This document shows positions 1 to 8,461 of a stretch of DNA of 54,468 nucleotides, one piece after another. The stretch lies in assembly GCF_016827595.1 (NCBI RefSeq), contig NZ_JAECMS010000007.1, positions 1 to 54,468 of the forward strand. The letters are read 5' to 3'. This DNA comes from Luteirhabdus pelagi (GTDB taxonomy: Bacteria > Bacteroidota > Bacteroidia > Flavobacteriales > Flavobacteriaceae). Numbering within the stretch: the stretch's first letter is position 1; the number at the start of each line of letters is the position of its first letter. Under the pieces are notes generated by a model that had not been told where the DNA came from, searched no databases, and saw only the letters and a program-made list of their open reading frames with translations. The position numbers were made by a program, and so were the translations under genes.

Positions 1-51
1 TTACAATACCTCAATGAACTCGCCGGTCAAAAAAAATCCCGGCATCAATCT

Positions 52-118
52 GTCGGCCGACGGGGAGTCGAACCCCATCCCCGGGCTGCCCGCCCGGCCA
101 TCTTACAATATCGCCCCC
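52..118 (-). other. tRNA-like remnant or degenerate stable RNA
   Basis: Read on the minus strand, this GC-rich stretch contains a tRNA-type T arm (GGGGTTCGACTCCCC) preceded by a CCGGG/CCCGG hairpin where an anticodon arm would lie. It begins about 15 bases downstream of a stable-RNA-type promoter. It does not fold as a normal tRNA: the acceptor halves do not pair, the D arm is unrecognisable, and the base before the would-be anticodon is G instead of U. It may be a decayed tRNA, or a leader of a stable RNA that continues off the left edge. Confidence 0.3.
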
Positions 119-133
119 TCTCGAAAGCGGGTG

Positions 134-141
134 CAAATATA
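134..141 (-). promoter_or_regulatory. Stable-RNA promoter P1 (TATATTTG)
   Basis: On the minus strand the -7 box TATATTTG is followed by CACCCGCTTTC. This is the copy nearest the left edge of three tandem promoters with the same box and discriminator. The tRNA-His promoter at 18640 carries the same TATATTTGCACCCGC string. A TTG -33 match lies 16 bases upstream, closer than in the other copies. Confidence 0.6.
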
Positions 142-237
142 CAACATTTTTTTATTTCAAAAACACTTTCAAAAATAATTTTCATAAAATTTTTTGTTAC
201 CCTTTCGAGCGGCAACTTTTCGTTTTGAAAGCGGGTG

Positions 238-267
238 CAAATTTACAAGTCTTTTTGAAACCTACAA
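238..267 (-). promoter_or_regulatory. Stable-RNA promoter P2 (TTG-N19-TAAATTTG)
   Basis: This is the second tandem copy. On the minus strand TTG (265-267) lies 19 bases before TAAATTTG (238-245), followed by the shared discriminator CACCCGCTTTC. It lies 104 bases upstream of P1. Confidence 0.65.
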
Positions 268-350
268 CCCTTTTTAAAATAAATTTTCAATGTTTTTAAT
301 GAACGTCTGCTTATCCTGAAATCCGTGTGGATTGTTTTTCTAAGCGGGTG

Positions 351-380
351 CAAAGATAGCGGCCTTTTTCAATTCCACAA
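351..380 (-). promoter_or_regulatory. Stable-RNA promoter P3 (TTG-N19-TATCTTTG)
   Basis: This is the third tandem copy. On the minus strand TTG (378-380) lies 19 bases before TATCTTTG (351-358), followed by CACCCGCTTA. The tandem spacing of about 105-115 bases is typical of multi-promoter rRNA or tRNA operons, so a strongly transcribed RNA gene probably lies just beyond the left edge. Confidence 0.65.
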
Positions 381-494
381 CCTTATTTTAAAGTTTTTTT
401 TAAAGCCTTTTTACAAGTCGCTGATTGGTCGTTCATTACTCTCGAAACTTTTTTTGTCGCTTTTATACCTTATTATATATGCACTAAATATCCT

Positions 495-593
495 GCGTTA
501 GGGATAGCAGCGGCATCCCCCGATTTACATCGGGGATATAGCGGATAGCCCGCCCTCTTATGCTACCGGAAGGTAGCTTGGGAGGGAACGCCC
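495..593 (+). ncRNA. Candidate structured RNA / dispersed repeat, copy 1
   Basis: This is one of three copies. The closing helix is GCGTT (495-499) with AACGC (587-591). Conserved single strands GGGATAGCAGCGGC and ATATAGCGGATAGCCCGCC flank a first arm, 515-524 with 529-537, which has one bulged C. The second arm is a CCCTC/GGGAGG stem capped by GCTACC-GGAA-GGTAGC (GNRA-type loop). It lies 119 bases upstream of the LTA-synthase-like gene on the same strand. I infer the sense strand from the copies; no function is known to me. It could equally be a structured DNA repeat. Confidence 0.6.
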
Positions 594-656
594 AACACTA
601 TATTACAAGTAGGGTTTATATGATTCCAAATTTTCAAAGATGTCCGATGGTTATGC

Positions 657-664
657 TATATTTG
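657..664 (+). promoter_or_regulatory. Promoter -7 box (TATATTTG) of the LTA-synthase-like gene
   Basis: TATATTTG matches the Bacteroidota -7 consensus and lies 47 bases before the start codon at 712. No clear TTG sits at the expected -33 position. Confidence 0.5.
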
Positions 665-711
665 CGAATTGTTAGGTAATTGTTACCCAAACGTTATATC
701 GAATTTGCCTT

Positions 712-3700
712 ATGTTTGTTATTTTCCAATTGTTGCTATTATTCATAGTGGGTATTAGCATTACTACGCTTTTCAAAAACAAGACTGTCTCCTTTTTATT
801 GTCCTTATTACTCTCGCTATTCTTAACCCTTCAGTCGCTATCGGTATACATGAACGGGAATTTGATCGATTATAAGTTTTACGAGCATGCGAATATTTCC
901 ATTGTCACATCTGTAGGTGGCTTTTTCTTAAAGGAGATTATTCTGTTTAGCCTTTTATTTGTAGCAATAAGCGTTATCCTATATGCAGGGAGCCGGAAAT
1001 TGCGCCAAATCGTGCTCCCAAAGTGGGTTTTGGGCATCCCTATTCTTATTGGGCTATTCTTAATGATATTGCCAGATGGAATTGCAAATAATATCTATAG
1101 CATAATAGATTTAAAGACCGCAAAGGAAAAGGACTTTTCGCAGGCCTTAAAGGATCTCGGTATTGACCCAGAGCAATATGTTGTAGCAGAGGACATAGAA
1201 GCCACGGCAGGAAAGAACATCATAGTTCTCTCGTTAGAATCCTTTGAAAGGGGTTATTTGGAGGCGCCGTTGGAACACCTCACCCCAAATTTACGGAAGT
1301 TTGGCTCCAGCAATACATTGTTACCTATGCGTCAAAACGATGGTAGTCAATGGACGACCGGATCTATGTATACCGTCATGACAGGGATGCCCTCTTATTT
1401 TAAATCGGAGGGCAATGAGATATTCCAGGACACCAAACATTTTTCCCTTCCAAGCCTTGGAAAGATTCTAAGGAGTGCAGATTACAAATGCTCATACCTA
1501 ATCGGTAATAAAGAATTCTCCGGTATTATGCATATGTTAGAAGCCCTAAATTTTGATGTTTATTCTGAGCGTGACTTTGATACCTCATACGAAAAAATCA
1601 ATTGGGGAATTCACGATAAGGATCTCTTTGAAGAAGCGAAGAAAAAAATCAAATCCCATAAAAGTAACGACGAAACCTTTGCTTTGTTTTTATCGACTAT
1701 CTCTGGTCATTATCCTGACGGAGTATATGATAGCCGCATGGAAAATATCCTTCCTGCCCAGGAATCGAACCTCGAATTTATGACTGCTGCGGTGGACTAT
1801 TACATAGGGGATTTAATAGCGTTTTTAGAAAGGGAAAATTTAATTGACAATACCGCTATATACATTTTCCCAGATCATACATTAATGAAAAATCAGTCGG
1901 CAGTTCTTAAAAAATTTAAGAATAAGCGCGGTTTGTTTTTCATTAGCAATGTGCCGGAAAACATCTTGCTAGGGAATATACAAGAGCCGATATTGCAGAT
2001 TGATATTCCCAGAATGATTATTAATGGCGCAAAAGTTCGCACGAATGCAACATTTATTACCGACTATATCGGTACTGAAAAACATAGATTCATTCAACGA
2101 AATAAAAAAAACCTTCTTAGCTTAAATGAAGCTGCCTTAAAACGAACAAACTTTTCTAAAGGCTTTCGACTCTCTTATGATGGCGATACTAGTTTTTTAC
2201 TCTCTTCATTAAATGGATCGCATCAAGTATCAATACCCGGAGGATCGGAAAATATTCTTAAGACCCTTGATTTCAGTAAAGATATGCGCTTACTAAGAAT
2301 GGATTCTATATTAGGGAAAAGGAATCAATTTGGATATACAAATGAACAACTTAAAAAAGCGTTTAAATCTGAAGAAGATTATGCACGGTTAATTTTTTCT
2401 CGACAGGGGGACTCAATAATCGCGTACTTTCAAACTATAAATGGACTTGGTATTACTCGGTTTGGCGAAGGAGAAATTGTTATAAATGACTCTGACATTG
2501 AAATATTCGACTCTTGGAATATTCTCAAGCCAAGTTTAACCCCCGAACGTGATAAAATCTTTCTTCGCAGTACCGGATATGACTATATAAAAAGTTATGG
2601 TACCAGCGTCATTTATACAGGACATAAGCCCCATGAAGTAACTCGTGGTCTGAATGTCCTTTATCTTCATAATAATAAATTTAGAGTGCGTAATTTTGAT
2701 ACTTATTCAAAATTTCAAGATGTAGAAGACCTGCTCGCCTTAATTAAAGATTTAAAGAGAGCTAACTTAAACTTCTATATAGTCTCCCACGATTCCGCCG
2801 AAAAGGAGTTGCAGAAATTATCAACTGAGTTCAAAAGGCTCGGGTTTAAATCGCTATCAGCCCTCACTAAACGGGAGGCCTACATCGGCTATTACCGTGA
2901 TGGTAATATCGAAGAATTTTCGGATGAAAAGTCCCTAACAAAACAATTTAAAATTACACCCATTAAGGATCCGGAAATTGTAATACGAAAGAGTGACACA
3001 ATGCGATTTATCGCACATGCGGGGGGTGCCGTAAATGGACGCACTTATACCAACTCATTGGAAGCCCTACAACAAAACTACGCTAAAGGCTTTAGAATAT
3101 TCGAACTAGATTTCATCAAAACATCTGACAGTGCATATGTCGCTGCTCATGACTGGGAACATTGGGCAAAGAATACGCAATACTCAGGTGCACTTCCACC
3201 AAGCAGACAACAGTTTATGGAATCGCCGATAGATACTTTGACCCCACTCGACATGAACGGGGTAAATAATTGGTTCGAAAAGCACTCAGACGCTATTTTG
3301 GTTACTGACAAAGTAAATAGACCATTAGACTTCGTACCAAATTTTAGATATAGAAATAGGTTGATGATGGAACTTTTTTCGTTGAAGGCTTTAAAGGAAG
3401 CACAGCAATTAGAAATCAGAGGGGTTTTAGCATCAGAAGGTGTGTTAAAAAGATCCAGAGGGAATGTAATCACTCTATTTAATGATCTAGATGTAAACTA
3501 CGTAGCCATTTCAAGACGTATCATAAAAGATGAATTATCCCTGCTAAAAAAGCTTAGAGATGCCGGTATAAAAACATATGTATTTCACGTGAATTTTGAT
3601 AAGGGCCGTGACGAGAATTTTGTTGTTGAAAATGAAATGGATTATGTCTACGGCATGTATGCCGATTTTTGGGATTTTCCAGATACGCGGTCTACAGAAG

Positions 3701-3714
3701 AAAAAGCAGAATAA
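712..3714 (+). CDS. LTA synthase-like phosphotransferase fused to ILEI-like and GDPD-like domains
   Basis: This is a 1000-residue membrane protein in three parts. About four membrane segments (residues 1-125) lead into an extracytoplasmic alkaline-phosphatase/sulfatase-fold domain of the LtaS family: SLES with E176 as metal ligand, candidate nucleophile T215/T216 in SQWTTGSM, and the metal pair D388-H389 in FPDH. Residues ~625-735 resemble the ILEI/PANDER fold (RGLNVLYL, then FDT at 662-664, then a late YIGYY strand). The C-terminal part (764-1000) carries GDPD-type motifs: HAGG at 767, FELD, and HD at 813-814. LtaS relatives move glycerol-phosphate or similar groups onto envelope glycans, while GDPD domains hydrolyse glycerophosphodiesters, so this may be an envelope-polymer modifying enzyme. 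The substrate is unknown. It is monocistronic, and its 3' end is followed closely by the thrS promoter. Confidence 0.8.
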   Translation: MFVIFQLLLLFIVGISITTLFKNKTVSFLLSLLLSLFLTLQSLSVYMNGNLIDYKFYEHANISIVTSVGGFFLKEIILFSLLFVAISVILYAGSRKLRQIVLPKWVLGIPILIGLFLMILPDGIANNIYSIIDLKTAKEKDFSQALKDLGIDPEQYVVAEDIEATAGKNIIVLSLESFERGYLEAPLEHLTPNLRKFGSSNTLLPMRQNDGSQWTTGSMYTVMTGMPSYFKSEGNEIFQDTKHFSLPSLGKILRSADYKCSYLIGNKEFSGIMHMLEALNFDVYSERDFDTSYEKINWGIHDKDLFEEAKKKIKSHKSNDETFALFLSTISGHYPDGVYDSRMENILPAQESNLEFMTAAVDYYIGDLIAFLERENLIDNTAIYIFPDHTLMKNQSAVLKKFKNKRGLFFISNVPENILLGNIQEPILQIDIPRMIINGAKVRTNATFITDYIGTEKHRFIQRNKKNLLSLNEAALKRTNFSKGFRLSYDGDTSFLLSSLNGSHQVSIPGGSENILKTLDFSKDMRLLRMDSILGKRNQFGYTNEQLKKAFKSEEDYARLIFSRQGDSIIAYFQTINGLGITRFGEGEIVINDSDIEIFDSWNILKPSLTPERDKIFLRSTGYDYIKSYGTSVIYTGHKPHEVTRGLNVLYLHNNKFRVRNFDTYSKFQDVEDLLALIKDLKRANLNFYIVSHDSAEKELQKLSTEFKRLGFKSLSALTKREAYIGYYRDGNIEEFSDEKSLTKQFKITPIKDPEIVIRKSDTMRFIAHAGGAVNGRTYTNSLEALQQNYAKGFRIFELDFIKTSDSAYVAAHDWEHWAKNTQYSGALPPSRQQFMESPIDTLTPLDMNGVNNWFEKHSDAILVTDKVNRPLDFVPNFRYRNRLMMELFSLKALKEAQQLEIRGVLASEGVLKRSRGNVITLFNDLDVNYVAISRRIIKDELSLLKKLRDAGIKTYVFHVNFDKGRDENFVVENEMDYVYGMYADFWDFPDTRSTEEKAE

Positions 3715-3737
3715 TTTTTCACATCATTCAGAATCCG

Positions 3738-3768
3738 TTGCCCATCCCACGAATACCTATTATCTTTG
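3738..3768 (+). promoter_or_regulatory. Promoter of the thrS-infC-rpmI-rplT operon
   Basis: TTG (3738-3740), a 20-base spacer, then TATCTTTG (3761-3768). This is an excellent Bacteroidota promoter 25 bases upstream of the thrS ATG. Its position also excludes the longer upstream reading frame as the true N terminus. Confidence 0.75.
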
Positions 3769-3793
3769 CCCCTTATTAAAATTTTTCAAGGAT

Positions 3794-5734
3794 ATGATAG
3801 GGATTACTTTACCCGACGGCAGCGTTAAAGAAATGGAAAAGGGCTCCACTCCAATGGATGTCGCCATGAGCATTAGTCATGGCCTGGCCCGAAACGTGAT
3901 TTCAGCCTCTTATAATGGCGAAACGGTTGAAACGACCACGCCGCTGACCGAAGACGGTACATTGGTATTATATACTTGGAATGATGATGAGGGAAAGCAA
4001 GCCTTCTGGCATTCCTCTGCCCACATTATGGCGCAGGCACTTCAGCAGCTATACCCTGGCATTAAGTTGACCATCGGACCTCCGATTGAAAACGGTTTTT
4101 ATTACGATATTGATCCGGGCGAGCATACAATTTCTGAAAAGGATGTGCCGAAGATTGAAGCTAAAATGCTTGAAATCGCTAGAGGCAAGCATGAATTTTC
4201 CATGCGTGAGGTTTCAAAGGAGGAAGCACTTTCTTTTTATAAGAATCAAAATAATGAGTACAAGGTAGAACTGATCGAAAATCTGGAGGATGGTACCATT
4301 ACGTTCTGCGACCATGACACCTTTACAGATCTTTGTCGCGGGGGCCACATTCCGAACACTGGCATCGTGAAAGCCGTTAAGGTTATGAGCATTGCCGGAG
4401 CGTATTGGCGGGGCGATGAAAATAACAAACAGCTTACCCGCATTTATGGCATCAGTTTTCCGAAGCAAAAGGAACTGAAGGAATACCTAGAACTTTTAGA
4501 AGAAGCCAAGAAACGCGATCACCGAAAGTTAGGAAAAGAATTGGAACTTTTTACTTTTTCGCAAAAGGTAGGTCAAGGACTTCCGTTATGGTTGCCTAAA
4601 GGCGCTGCTTTACGAGAGCGCCTGGAGAACTTCTTGAAAAAAGCCCAGAAAAAAGCGGGTTACGAAATGGTTGTTTCGCCTCATATCGGTCAAAAGGAAT
4701 TATATGTAACTTCTGGTCACTATGCGAAATATGGTGAAGACAGCTTTAAACCTATCAGTACTCCTGCTGAAGGTGAAGAGTTTTTATTGAAGCCAATGAA
4801 CTGTCCGCATCACTGTGAGATATTCAACAGCAAACCTTGGTCATATAAAGATCTTCCGAAGCGGTATGCCGAATTCGGTACTGTATATCGATATGAACAG
4901 AGCGGTGAACTTCATGGTTTAACACGTGTTCGCGGTTTTACCCAAGACGATGCGCATATTTTCTGTACACCCGATCAGTTGGATGAAGAATTTAAAAAGG
5001 TAATCGACTTGGTGCTATATGTCTTTAAATCTTTAGGGTTTGAAGATTTCGTGACACAGGTTTCACTTCGCGATCCCGAGAATCCCGAGAAATACATCGG
5101 AGATGATGAACATTGGGAGAAAGCGGAAGCCGCCATCTTGAACGCCGCAAAAGATAAAGGATTGAAGTATGTGGTGGAAACTGGAGAAGCAGCATTTTAC
5201 GGGCCAAAACTCGACTTTATGGTTCGAGATGCTTTGGGAAGAAGTTGGCAGTTGGGTACTATTCAGGTGGATTACAACTTACCAACGCGCTTCGATTTAA
5301 CCTATAAGGGTAGCGATAACGAATTGCATCGACCGGTAATGATACACCGCGCGCCTTTTGGCAGCATGGAGCGTTTTATCGCTATTTTGTTAGAACATAC
5401 CGGAGGAAACTTCCCCTTATGGCTTATGCCCGAACAAGTTGCCATTTTATCATTGAGCGAGAAATATGAAAATTACGCTCAAAAAGTTTTAAATTTGTTG
5501 GAAAATGCCGAAATTCGCGCCCTTGTCGACAATCGGAATGAAACGATTGGCAAGAAAATTAGAGAGGCCGAACTTTCTAAGTTCCCATATATGTTAATTG
5601 TAGGGGAACAGGAAGAAGCAGACGGCACGGTTTCCGTTAGGAAGCATAGTGAAGGAGATATGGGCACCATGAAGGTCGCTGAATTTTCTGAATTAATTAA
5701 CAACGAAATTGCAAAAAATACAGTAGATTTTTAA
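3794..5734 (+). CDS. thrS: Threonyl-tRNA synthetase
   Basis: This 646-residue cytoplasmic enzyme charges tRNA-Thr with threonine. The TGS domain is at residues 1-60. The editing domain carries HxxxH (73-77) and CxxxH (181-185). The class II catalytic core has zinc ligands C337 (MNCPHH) and H388 (DDAHIF), motif 2 around [11 protein letters not shown], and motif 3 in [10 protein letters not shown]; an anticodon-binding domain ends the protein. The start was chosen at ATG 3794, downstream of a strong promoter; the open frame extends back to 3596 only by running through that promoter. It heads the conserved operon with infC, rpmI and rplT. Length matches the family (about 640). Confidence 0.97.
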   Translation: MIGITLPDGSVKEMEKGSTPMDVAMSISHGLARNVISASYNGETVETTTPLTEDGTLVLYTWNDDEGKQAFWHSSAHIMAQALQQLYPGIKLTIGPPIENGFYYDIDPGEHTISEKDVPKIEAKMLEIARGKHEFSMREVSKEEALSFYKNQNNEYKVELIENLEDGTITFCDHDTFTDLCRGGHIPNTGIVKAVKVMSIAGAYWRGDENNKQLTRIYGISFPKQKELKEYLELLEEAKKRDHRKLGKELELFTFSQKVGQGLPLWLPKGAALRERLENFLKKAQKKAGYEMVVSPHIGQKELYVTSGHYAKYGEDSFKPISTPAEGEEFLLKPMNCPHHCEIFNSKPWSYKDLPKRYAEFGTVYRYEQSGELHGLTRVRGFTQDDAHIFCTPDQLDEEFKKVIDLVLYVFKSLGFEDFVTQVSLRDPENPEKYIGDDEHWEKAEAAILNAAKDKGLKYVVETGEAAFYGPKLDFMVRDALGRSWQLGTIQVDYNLPTRFDLTYKGSDNELHRPVMIHRAPFGSMERFIAILLEHTGGNFPLWLMPEQVAILSLSEKYENYAQKVLNLLENAEIRALVDNRNETIGKKIREAELSKFPYMLIVGEQEEADGTVSVRKHSEGDMGTMKVAEFSELINNEIAKNTVDF

Positions 5735-5777
5735 AAAAGTCTAACCTCCCGGAAAAGCGGGAATAATATTTAAAGTC

Positions 5778-6338
5778 ATAGCAATTAGAAGAAAAAGAGG
5801 AAGAGGCCCTAGCAGGCGTAAACAAGAAGATCAACACAGGATCAACGAAAAAATCCGTGCCGATAAGGTGCGTTTGGTTGGTGATAACGTGGAAATGGAT
5901 ATTTATCCAACCAAAAAAGCACTGGGTATCGCTCAAGAAATGGGCTTAGACCTAGTTGAAATTTCGCCTAATGCCGATCCACCGGTAGTGAAGGTGATGG
6001 ATTATAAAAAATTCATCTACGAACAAAAGAAGCGTGAAAAAGCGATGAAAGCCAAGGCTTCGAAAGTAGTAGTGAAAGAAATTCGGTTTGGTCCGAATAC
6101 GGATGACCATGATTACGATTTCAAGAAAAAGCATGCTGAAAAATTTCTTTCAGATGGCGCTAAGTTGAAGGCGTATGTGTTTTTCAAAGGTCGTTCGATT
6201 GTCTTTAAGGATAAAGGCGAAATTTTATTATTGCGTTTAGCTCAGGATTTGGAACATGTTGGAAAAGTTGAGCAAATGCCAAAATTAGAGGGGAAACGAA
6301 TGATTATGTTCATGGCTCCTACAAAGAAAAGTAAATAA
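5778..6338 (+). CDS. infC: Translation initiation factor IF-3 with a non-AUG start
   Basis: IF-3 binds the 30S subunit, prevents premature 50S joining and checks start-codon pairing. The first ATG in frame (5868) would remove the basic N terminus. Upstream codons continue in frame with [15 protein letters not shown] and [15 protein letters not shown], the normal IF-3 N terminus, so the start is ATA 5778 (or ATT 5784). This gives 186 residues. Infrequent start codons are a known feature of infC and let IF-3 limit its own synthesis. The gene lies 43 bases after thrS, followed by rpmI and rplT. Confidence 0.9.
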   Translation: MAIRRKRGRGPSRRKQEDQHRINEKIRADKVRLVGDNVEMDIYPTKKALGIAQEMGLDLVEISPNADPPVVKVMDYKKFIYEQKKREKAMKAKASKVVVKEIRFGPNTDDHDYDFKKKHAEKFLSDGAKLKAYVFFKGRSIVFKDKGEILLLRLAQDLEHVGKVEQMPKLEGKRMIMFMAPTKKSK

Positions 6339-6405
6339 GGCGCAAGCCATTTAAAATATTCCTTCGATGGAAGGATGTGTGAAATAAACTCGAAAAATAA
6401 ACGTA

Positions 6406-6603
6406 ATGCCTAAGCAAAAAACAAACTCCAGCGCCAAGAAACGTTTTAAGTTGACAGGAACTGGAAAAATTAAAAGAAAGCATGCTTTCAAGCGTCACAT
6501 TTTGACTAAGAAAAGCAAGAAAAGAAAGTTAGCCCTTACTCACGACACGTTGGTACATAAGGCTGATGAAGACAACGTTAAGGAAATGCTTAACCTTAAG
6601 TAA
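6406..6603 (+). CDS. rpmI: 50S ribosomal protein L35
   Basis: This 65-residue, very basic protein begins [20 protein letters not shown] and has the KRKHAFKRH core typical of L35 (bL35). It is a structural protein of the large ribosomal subunit. It sits in the standard infC-rpmI-rplT order, 67 bases after infC, and is likely cotranscribed from the thrS promoter. Length is normal. Confidence 0.97.
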   Translation: MPKQKTNSSAKKRFKLTGTGKIKRKHAFKRHILTKKSKKRKLALTHDTLVHKADEDNVKEMLNLK

Positions 6604-6699
6604 ATTCCTTAACTGGTTATTTACCCATTTTATTAACCCTGGAGTATGGCCTTTAAAGTTTCCGAAGTCGGAGCGCCTGCTACAAAAAATTAAAAAGAA

Positions 6700-7044
6700 A
6701 TGCCAAGATCAGTAAATGCAGTTGCCTCAAGGGCACGAAGAAAAAAAGTCATCAAACAAGCCAAAGGTTACTTTGGTCGACGTAAAAATGTTTGGACGAT
6801 TGCCAAGAATGCAGTGGATAAAGCCATGCAGTATTCGTACCGCGACCGTCGCCAAAAGAAACGTAACTTTAGATCGCTTTGGATTACTCGTATCAATGCG
6901 GGTGCTCGTCAGAACGGAATGTCGTATTCTAAGTTCATGGGGAAATTGAAAGCCAACGATATCGAATTGAACCGCAAGGTTTTGGCCGATTTGGCAATGA
7001 ATCACCCTGAGGCGTTTAAAGCCCTAGTAGATAAAGTTAAGTAA
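6700..7044 (+). CDS. rplT: 50S ribosomal protein L20
   Basis: This 114-residue L20 (bL20) begins [20 protein letters not shown] and contains the conserved KGYFGRRKN segment. It binds 23S rRNA early in 50S assembly and in several bacteria represses its own operon. It is the last gene of the thrS-infC-rpmI-rplT operon and is followed by a strong terminator at 7071. Confidence 0.97.
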   Translation: MPRSVNAVASRARRKKVIKQAKGYFGRRKNVWTIAKNAVDKAMQYSYRDRRQKKRNFRSLWITRINAGARQNGMSYSKFMGKLKANDIELNRKVLADLAMNHPEAFKALVDKVK

Positions 7045-7070
7045 AACTCATTGTTTATTTCACAAAGAAA

Positions 7071-7096
7071 AGCCGCTCGATTGAGCGGCTTTTTTA
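7071..7096. terminator. Bidirectional terminator after rplT
   Basis: The perfect stem AGCCGCTC/GAGCGGCT is followed by a T run on the plus strand and preceded by an A-rich run that serves the convergent gene ending at 7101. Confidence 0.85.
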
Positions 7097-7100
7097 TTTC

Positions 7101-8360
7101 TTATGTTTTTTGTTTTTTCTTCTTAGCAGCAGGAAACAATACATTGTTTAATATCAAGCGATATCCGGGCGAGTTTGGATGAAGCGCCAATTCGGTTTTC
7201 GCATCCCCTACCCTATGTTGGTAATCCTCTGGGTCGTGCCCGCCATAAAATGTAAAGAAACCTTTCCCCTTCACTCCGTGAATGTATCTTGCTTCACCAT
7301 TCGACTTATGCTCTCCCATCACTAGAACATTCGCTTTAACGGTACTTCTATCATACGAAGTAGTTTGACCCATAAAACCTTTTACCAAGGACGTATGGTT
7401 CTGTACTAACATCGTAGGAATAGGATCCCATTTTGCAGAATAATCCATTAAGGTAAAGTAATCGGTTTCCTTCGGAATTCGACGCTTGCTTGTCATATCG
7501 ATAGACGAAAATTCATATACCATCGGACTTCTTTCTAAGGTGAAATCGGTAAAGGCAAATGTTTTATTGAAATCGATCTTACTTTGATATCCAGGCTCGC
7601 TAGGATCGCCATCGAACATAGGCTCGCAAATATCTACTCCATCAGCGGAAAGCGCAATATCGAAGCTATCGGTAGCACTGCACATGGCAAACATAAATCC
7701 GCCACCGATTACATAATCCCGAATCTTTTTAGAAACCGCTAACTTAGCCTCCGAGACTTTATTGAAGCCAAGTTCTGATGCTAGTGCCTCTGCATTTTGC
7801 TTGTCTTCAATATACCAAGGCGCCGCGCGATAGGCGCGATAAAATTTCCCATATTGACCAGTAAAATCCTCATGGTGTAGGTGAAGCCAGTCGTATAGGA
7901 TTAGCTGGTCGTTCAATACTTCAGTATCGTATACCACATCATAAGGTATTTCGGCGTAGGTAAGCACCATGGTTACGGCATCGTCCCATGGCTGATTCCC
8001 CTTCGGTGAATACACCGCAATTTTCGGTGCTTTTTCCAAGACCACCGCCTCCATATTTTGGGATGGACTGCTGATAAAGGATAGGATCTCTTCCGTTTTA
8101 CTATCCGAAATTACTTCAAATGAGACCCCTCGAATCTGACATTCCTTCCGTATTTCTTCTACATCCGGCAACAAAAAGGAGCCTCCGCGGTAATTCAACA
8201 ACCATTTTACCTTTTGTTGTCGTTCAAGGGTCCAATAGGTAATTCCGTATGCTTTTAAGTGTTCTTCCTGACCATCGGCATCCATCGGGATAAGAATATA
8301 GGAAGCAGAAACAGAAAAGGTAATAAATAGTAAAAATATAAGGGATAATAACTTCTTCAT
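7101..8360 (-). CDS. Secreted protein of the family often labelled 'asparagine synthetase B'
   Basis: This is a 419-residue protein. The start at ATG 8360 is chosen because MKKLLSLIFLLFITFSVSAS is a classic signal peptide; the frame extends upstream to 8408 without one. Mature sequence: ILIPMDADGQEEHLKAYGI, then WLLNYRGGSFLL, later YVIGGGFMFAMCSATDSFD and GFFTFYGGHDPEDYQHRVGD. I recall homologues throughout Flavobacteriia carrying the label asparagine synthetase B, but no AsnB glutaminase Cys2 or PP-loop synthetase motif is visible. The GGGFMFAMCSATD segment and late GGHDPE suggest a class I amidotransferase or ThuA-like flavodoxin fold. Function is unknown. It is a single gene convergent with rplT. 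Confidence 0.75.
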   Translation of the reverse strand: MKKLLSLIFLLFITFSVSASYILIPMDADGQEEHLKAYGITYWTLERQQKVKWLLNYRGGSFLLPDVEEIRKECQIRGVSFEVISDSKTEEILSFISSPSQNMEAVVLEKAPKIAVYSPKGNQPWDDAVTMVLTYAEIPYDVVYDTEVLNDQLILYDWLHLHHEDFTGQYGKFYRAYRAAPWYIEDKQNAEALASELGFNKVSEAKLAVSKKIRDYVIGGGFMFAMCSATDSFDIALSADGVDICEPMFDGDPSEPGYQSKIDFNKTFAFTDFTLERSPMVYEFSSIDMTSKRRIPKETDYFTLMDYSAKWDPIPTMLVQNHTSLVKGFMGQTTSYDRSTVKANVLVMGEHKSNGEARYIHGVKGKGFFTFYGGHDPEDYQHRVGDAKTELALHPNSPGYRLILNNVLFPAAKKKKQKT

Positions 8361-8407
8361 AGTGCTAAGATAACGACAAAAAATGTTCCATATTTCTATA
8401 GCAGACA

Positions 8408-8439
8408 AAAGCCGATAGGATTTTCATCGTATCGGCTTT
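8408..8439 (-). terminator. Terminator after dnaB
   Basis: On the minus strand AAAGCCGATA and TATCGGCTTT form a ten-pair stem 23 bases past the dnaB stop codon, ending in a T run. Confidence 0.75.
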
Positions 8440-8461
8440 GTTGTAATAGTTGTATTGTTGG

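Noticed and set aside
22-43. GCCGG/CCGGC stem with a T run in its loop, read as a terminator on the minus strand
   Set aside because: The T run is in the loop and not after the stem, so it is not an intrinsic terminator.
5744-5761. Short TCCCG/CGGGA hairpin between thrS and infC
   Set aside because: There are only five pairs and no T run, and the operon must continue into infC; it is not called a terminator. A weak attenuation role cannot be excluded.
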